From: Neostapfia colusana
Taxonomy: Eukaryota; Streptophyta; Magnoliopsida; Poales; Poaceae
DNA length: 64,000 bases
Direction of reading: 5' to 3'
Assembly: GCA_030760725.1 (NCBI GenBank)
Contig: JASWHV010000005.1
Coordinates: 95,920,622-95,984,621, forward strand
Shown here: positions 58,766-64,000 of the stretch, piece by piece
Position numbering within the stretch: position 1 is the stretch's first letter
Layout: every line of letters begins with the position of its first letter
Notes under the pieces: generated by a model
What the model was told of the DNA's origin: nothing
The model's database searches: none
Seen by the model: the letters and a program-made list of their open reading frames with translations, nothing else
Made by a program: the position numbers and the translations under genes

Positions 58766-61327
58766 TCAGATTCTTTTCCCGTGCCACACCGTACCTTGTT
58801 CATCCTCTCTGAAACCAGGGGCTCTATCATCCTTGATGAGTTGTCGGATTTCTTGTATCTTCTCATCATTCTTCTGACCATTTCGGATGTCTTTCTCTAA
58901 TGTGGAGTCCACTTCTAGGGTGATGGCCTCACCACTATTCACCAGACATAGATTGAGTTTTATAACATCATCCTTCAATTCTACAGGCATGTCTTTCAAG
59001 CTCAACCTATTGACCTGCACTTTCCGGCTTAAAGCATCTGCCATGACATTCGCTTTCCCAGGATGATAGTTGATGCCCATATCAAAGTTGTTGATTAGCT
59101 CTAACCATCTGCTTTGTCTGAGGTTGAGATCTGGCTGTGTGAAAATGTACTTTAAGCTCTTATGATCCGTATATATCTCTGTCCTCTTCCCCATCAAGTA
59201 GTGCCGCCAAATCTTCAACGCGTGTACCACTGCGGCTAGTTCTAGGTCATGTTTAGGATAGTTCTTCTCGTGTTTCCGGAGCTGCCAGGACGCATAAGTC
59301 ATGACATGCCCCTCTTGCATGAGAACACACCCCAACCCGTTTCTAGAGGCATCGCAGTACACCGAAAAGTTCTTCTGCATATCTGGCATAACTAGCACTG
59401 GGGCTGTTGTCAATCTTTTCTTTAGCTCTTGAAAACTCGTCTCGCACTGCGGCGTCCATGTGAATGTGATTCCTTTCTCCAACAGTTTGGTGAGGGGTCT
59501 CGAAATCTTGGAGAAACCCTCGATAAACCGTCGATAGTATCCAGCCAATCCTAAGAAGCTTCGAACTTTCCCGACATTCTCAGGGGTCTTCCACTTCTGT
59601 ACATCTTCAATCTTGGCGGGATCTGTGGAGATTCCTACCTCCGAGATTATATGTCCTAAGAAGGGAACTCTCTTCAGCCAAAACTCACACTTGCTCAACT
59701 TGGCATATAGTTGGTGTTCTCTCAGCTTTTGCAACACCAACCTTAGATGTTTCTCATGTTCTTCTTCATCTTTGGAGAAGACGAGAATGTCATCTATGAA
59801 AACCACCACAAATTTGTCCATATATTCCATGAGTACCTTGTTCATGAGATACATGAAGTATGCCGGGGCATTAGTTAGCCCGAAAGGCATGACTGTGTAT
59901 TCATACAGTCCGTACCGAGATACGAAAGCCGTCTTTGGAATATCAGTTTGCCTTATCTTAAGTTGGTGGTATCCCGATCTGAGATCAATTTTCGAGAAGA
60001 CACAAGCTCCCCTCAACTGATCAAACAAGTCTTCAATGCGGGGTAATGGGTACTTGTTCTTGATGGTTACATCATTCAACGCACGGTAGTCTACGCACAA
60101 CCTTTGGGTTCCGTCCTTCTTGGGCACAAATATCACTGGAGCTCCCCATGGTGAGGAACTAGGACGAATGTACCCCTTCCCTGTCAATTCTCTTAAATGA
60201 TCCTTGAATTCTCCCAACTGCTTGGAGTCCATCCGATAAGGTCTCTTGTATATCGGAGCCGTTCCAGGCACTAGCTCAATCGCGAATTCCACTTCACGAT
60301 CGGGAGGCATACCTGGCAACTCCTCCGGAAAAACGTCTGGATATTCACTGATAATCCTGATCTCCTCCACTTTCGCCTCAACTTGATTGAGTTTAATGTC
60401 CCTCCTAGGCTCTTGTATAGTTATGAACTTTACTCTTGTGCCACTAGGGTGAGTTAGTTCCACCGTTCTTGTCGAACAATGGATGATTCCTTTATGTTTG
60501 GTCAACCAATCCATACCAAAAATAATATCTATCCCTTGTGAATCTATCACTATGAGGTTGGCGGTAAATACTACCCCATTAATGTCTAGATTCACCTTGG
60601 GACACACTTGTCTTGTCCTTATTTCTCCACCTAGAGAGTTTACGGCTAGCATATGGTTCATTTGTGTTGTTGCTAGATCATGCTTCTTAACAAACCCTTG
60701 GGCAATGAACGAGTGGGTAGCACCAGAATCGAACAACAGGGTTGCAATGTGTAAATTGGCAGGAAACTTACCAACTACCACGTCAGGTGCCTCTTGCGCT
60801 TCCTCCATGGTCACGTGGTTCACCCGTCCTCGCATCACATTCTGCTGTTGCGGCTGCATGGGCTTCTTCTTTGGGCACTTATGGGCGTAGTGCCCCACTT
60901 CACCACAGTTGAAGCATTGCACCCCAACCTTAGGTGCCTGGCCTTTGTTGTCTTGGGGTTGGTTTGGGGGTCCTTGTACTGCTGGTCGAGGTGGATATGT
61001 GGGGCGTGGCTGCTGTACGAACTGACGTTGTGGCTGTGTTGGTGCTGACGGAGGCCTGAAATTCGGGTTGTACCCTCTCGGCGCGGAGTAGGGTACCGCA
61101 GCACGGCTCGTCTGCCCTGCGGGTTGCGGCATCAGACGTGGGCGGGTGTTGCTACCCGAGGCTTGGTGTGACCATCCCGCCTTCCTCTTGTTTTCATTTA
61201 CCAAGGCCTTCAGCTTCCTTTCCACAACAAATGCTCTGTCCACCATCTTCTGGAAGCTTTCATACTCGTTGGAGGACATTGCACACTGCATTTCCGCTGT
61301 AAGTCCTTCCACAAAGCAGTCATGTTT
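58766..61327 (-). pseudogene. pol: Element E gag end-protease-RT-RNase H
   Basis: About 850 codons with no internal stop. End of capsid (EGLTAEMQCAMSSNEY), a proline/glutamine-rich linker, CCHC knuckle CFNCGEVGHYAHKC (60875-60916), aspartic protease DSGATHSF (about 60706-60729) with IIFGMDWL, and RT with RPSSSPWGAPVIFVPKKDG, KIDLRSGYHQL and FIDD (about 59791-59802). RNase H follows with YCDAS, YTDHKS and VMADALS. It is closed by TGA at 58766-58768 before integrase and separated from the gag N-terminus by TAG at 61328-61330. The frame is otherwise continuous, so E is moderately young; all RT and protease key residues are present. Confidence 0.94.
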
Positions 61328-61942
61328 CTACTCATCAGTCTCTATGTTCCGTGGGGCATAACGGGATAGTTGGGTGAATTTAGTCAGGTATTCCCTCGCA
61401 GTCATGTTTCCTTGCTGCAGCCCCAAGAACTCCTTTCTCTTGTTTTTGAGTTCACCCCTTGGTATGTAATGGTTGCGGAAGCTACGCTTGAACTCTTCCC
61501 AAGTGATGTTCTCAGGGCCATGATGGGCGGCCACGTAAGTGGTCCACCAATCAGCAGCAGGTCCATGCAATTGGTGAGAGGCAAACAGCACCCTCTCATA
61601 CCCTTGGCATTGTATGATCCTCATCTTGCTCTCAATGGTCTTTAGCCAGTCATCTGCCTCCAAAGGTTCAACAGCACTTGCAAACTTTGGAGGTTGAGTC
61701 CCTAGAAACTCACTCAACCTTGGTTGGCGTGGTGCAGCTTGTGGGGGTGGAGCTTGGTGTAAGTTGGCCACCACTTGAGTTAGGCTCTGGATGAGCTGAT
61801 TCTGATTTTCAAGCATTTGGTGGATGGGATCAACTCCTTCACGGCGACCACCCCTGTCTTGTCCTCCAGAAAGATGAGGGTTGCCAGCCTCATCGTTGTT
61901 GTTGGCGGGGTTGGCACCATGACCCTTTCCTCTTCCGGCCAT
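61328..61942 (-). pseudogene. gag: Element E gag capsid
   Basis: 204 codons from MAGRGKGHGANPA to the TAG at 61328-61330. The N-terminus is glycine/asparagine-rich, then a glutamine-rich segment (QNQLIQSLTQVV) and the capsid core: EFLGTQPPKFASA, WLKTIESKMRIIQC, WWTTYVAAHH, WEEFKRSFRNHYIPRG, EFLGLQQGNMTAREYLTKF. The start ATG directly follows AG (CATGATAG), a pattern shared with other elements here. The stop cuts the capsid short; the same frame continues in the next entry. Confidence 0.92.
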
Positions 61943-62263
61943 CTATCATGATCAACCAAATGTCAATTTAAAGCATTACGTATTAACTTACAAATTTTAC
62001 TTGTTTAGACTTTAAAATTTTGAGACCTTGTTATATTTATATTTTCTGAGGGTTTCATGTCTCACGCGAAAATAAATGCACTCTTAATTTCATAGGGGTT
62101 CACACATCAAAGCAAAACAACCTGAAGACGAGGTTGTGGACAATTGCCCATGGCTTCCACAACTCACGTCACACACCACACATTAACACACCATTAACTA
62201 AGGTATTGACTCGCCTACTCGATAACCTGCTGAACTATGGGAAAGGACTCTACACGACTCGTA
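61943..62263 (-). other. Spacer between orf0 and gag (E)
   Basis: 320 bp without a frame. Its gag-side end gives an AG immediately before the ATG. Nothing else recognised. Confidence 0.5.
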
Positions 62264-63034
62264 TCACTGGGCTGGCTCCTCGGGATCTTCCTCATCATTG
62301 CGGCTGCCCTCTGACTCCGCTTTGGTTGGGGAAGCTGCTGGTGGAGAAGTGCGGCGACGCCTGCTCGCCCGGCGATCTGGGGAGTCAGAAGTCCATGTGT
62401 CATTCACGGTGACACACAGTTCATTCCCATCTCCTCTTTCTCTCGCCCTCAAGCTGGCTCGAAGCAACGCCTCAGTCTCCTTCAGGGTGTCACGAACATC
62501 CTGAAGCTCCTGCTGACACTCCTGCAGTCGAGTGCTGAGCATAGCCGCATCCTCCAAGCACAAGTCCATGTGCTCATGGGAAGTCCCCTGCTGCACTGGC
62601 GGGTACTTGTACTCCGTTGTACCACTCTCACGCTGGAGGACATACACGTACTAAGTCCTGTCCAGGTGGCGACGATAGATGTGACTCTGGCAGGTGATTG
62701 CCTCCCAGGTGACATCCTTCTCCTCATCGACCTGTGTCGCCCGACAAGCTGGAGAGCGGTGGATCTTGAGCAGCTGATTTTCATGGATAATCCTCATTTC
62801 TGAACTCCATTTTTCCCGCTTCTCATGGATGGTCCGGGTGGAACTGTAGTGTATGATTAGCTTGTCCATATTGCCGGCGGCTTGGAGCATGCGTCGAAGA
62901 CGGCGCAACAAGCCTCCTACTGCCAATCCGTAGGAGAGATACGTCACCGGACGGTTCTCCTCTCTCAGGGCAAGGGCAACAACGGGAACTCTCCCTCCGG
63001 TGGACTTGCGAGCGGTGTGGATCATGCGAACCAT
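62264..63034 (-). pseudogene. orf0: accessory protein of unknown function (E)
   Basis: 256 codons between leader and gag, in one frame with a single internal TAG at 62651-62653. The N-terminal half (from MVRMIHTARKSTG) is basic with a LRRLRRMLQAAG helix. The C-terminal half has a coiled-coil-like run (MLSTRLQECQQELQDVRDTL), then a serine/arginine- and proline-rich tail ending in acidic residues. The layout parallels B's orf0: MLQ-containing N-terminus, coiled coil, acidic tail, same position. Overall sequence likeness is weak. The start at 63034 is supported by a pyrimidine-rich ATGTTTTAG ending directly before it. Function unknown; it resembles no enzyme I recognise. Confidence 0.65.
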
Positions 63035-63253
63035 CTAAAACATAAAGCATTTAAACTTAAGTTGGATAAGATTTTAAACAAAAATCCTATTTTGAATAAA
63101 AGTTGGGTAAGATGAATAAAATGACCCCATTAAATAACACTTTTCAACCCACACCTTTGTAAAAATAGTTTTTACGAAAATAGGGTCCTTAAATACGTCC
63201 ATTTCTACCTAGGTCCACGTTCCTACGGGCAACCTTGGCTCTGATACCACTTC
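63035..63253 (-). other. Element E leader and primer site
   Basis: Primer site TGGTATCAGAGCCAAGG from 63249 down (initiator tRNA-Met type). A possible donor CCTAG|GTAGAAAT (intron from 63208) and the AG at 63035-63036 would give a 174-nt intron ending exactly at the orf0 start. Confidence 0.55.
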
Positions 63254-64000
63254 TGTCACACCCGGTTTCTCCGAAGAGCAACCGAGTGAATATCACATGT
63301 ATGCCAGGATCATTTTCTCATACATGTGATGACAAATAGAGAAGCATCATTTATTACAAGCCATGTGTCGAATATAAATATGTCTTACAACGCATACGTC
63401 TCGATGGATGATAATAAGTTCATAACATGTAAATAAAATAGCAGCTGAATATTATTCTTGTGGGCTCCGTCACAGGCGTTGCCCGGGGGACTCCATGAAG
63501 CTAGAATCCTTCTTCGGTTCCGAAGTCTTGGTCATTGAACACCACATCATTCTCTTGACCTGAGCAGCAATATAAACAAACAAATATGCAAGTTTGAGTA
63601 CCTTTGGTACTCAGCAAATGGGGGAAGGTTATGTCATGCATGGCCAGAACAAGGAGAGGTTGAACTCATGGTTAAAGCACTACGCAATTAATACCTATCA
63701 CCTTAGCTTATTAAGCACCTACATTACTACATAGGTGAAATGGTCCCAATCTCCCATCCCATCATCATAATGAAATGACCATAACATCATTTTCAATGTT
63801 AAGCTCCCCGCTTAACATCCACAACTTCCATAGTCATCATCCTCTAATCATGAATAAGTCCAAGCCGCTCTTGACCGTGAGCACGGCTGTCATGACAGTT
63901 TTGACTCTACAGAGTTTGCACCACTGTACCCACATGTAGTGATTTCATCCCCCGTTGCCGGGTGGACTAAAAGAATCTCCATTATGCCAGTGGCCACGAA
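63254..64000 (-). repeat. Element E 5' LTR, first 747 bp in window
   Basis: Matches 54024-54770 with about 22 differences counted by eye. Continues past the right edge. Confidence 0.92.

Larger units (their letters stand above)
54024..64000 (-). mobile_element. Element E, gypsy element with orf0, runs off window
   Basis: Minus-strand element in C's 5' LTR: 3' LTR 54024-57428, pol and gag 57474-61942, orf0 62264-63034, leader, primer site, and 747 bp of the 5' LTR. LTR starts differ by roughly 3% by eye. ATGTC at 54019-54023 is the likely left target duplication. Sequence and LTR tips (TGTCACACCCGG / GGTGTTACA) differ from A-D: a separate family. Confidence 0.9.

Noticed and set aside
1..64000. 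Host genes, CRISPR arrays, bacterial operons or a non-transposon system
   Set aside because: All long frames carry gypsy Gag/Pol motifs or are orf0. No exon-like host coding, direct-repeat arrays or bacterial features were seen.

Overview
This window looks like repeat-dense intergenic DNA from a large-genome monocot, most likely a grass. I see no host gene, tRNA, rRNA or CRISPR array. Essentially all 64 kb is explained by nested Ty3/gypsy LTR retrotransposons. Their domain order is gag-protease-RT-RNase H-integrase with an integrase-C-terminal chromodomain; they have very long LTRs (3.3-4.3 kb) and a primer site matching initiator tRNA-Met. This fits the chromovirus group, probably Tekay/Del-like. 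Elements are named A-H here for convenience; no named family is claimed.

Layout: 1-3393 is the LTR of element G' (minus), inserted in an H-type LTR piece (3394-5736, minus). A 143-bp scar (5737-5879) joins this to decayed element A (minus; gag-pol 5880-9020 without integrase, leader 9021-10529, 5' LTR 10530-13383). Element B (plus) interrupts that LTR: 5' LTR 13384-16663, leader split by a second G-type LTR (16962-20280), accessory ORF 'orf0' 20823-21786, gag interrupted by a minus-strand LTR-element fragment (22115-~23030), pol to 27540, and a 3' LTR from 27574. That 3' LTR is broken at 27899 by a D-like LTR piece (F), itself broken at 28321 by element C (minus). C spans 28321-54023 in the window: 3' LTR, pol, gag and leader, then part of its 5' LTR. 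Its gag holds the youngest element, D (plus, 35939-50651, with a 5-bp CCTCG duplication on both sides). Its 5' LTR is interrupted by element E (minus, 54024 to beyond 64000), which also has an orf0.

Insertion order read from the nesting is A, then B, F, C, then D and E. By-eye LTR divergence agrees: D about 1%, C and E about 3%, B much older. Every element has broken frames. D is the best preserved: one stop in RT, a frameshift just before the chromodomain, and a lost gag start codon.

The most interesting signals are not the ORFs themselves. A, C and D share a candidate leader intron whose 3' splice site lies one base before the gag start, and AG also directly precedes both orf0 starts. The LTRs share an 18-bp near-palindrome just downstream of a TATA box. 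The leaders hold a covarying hairpin and a 14-bp palindrome that look like RNA structure, and an inverted repeat beside the polypurine tract recurs in four elements.
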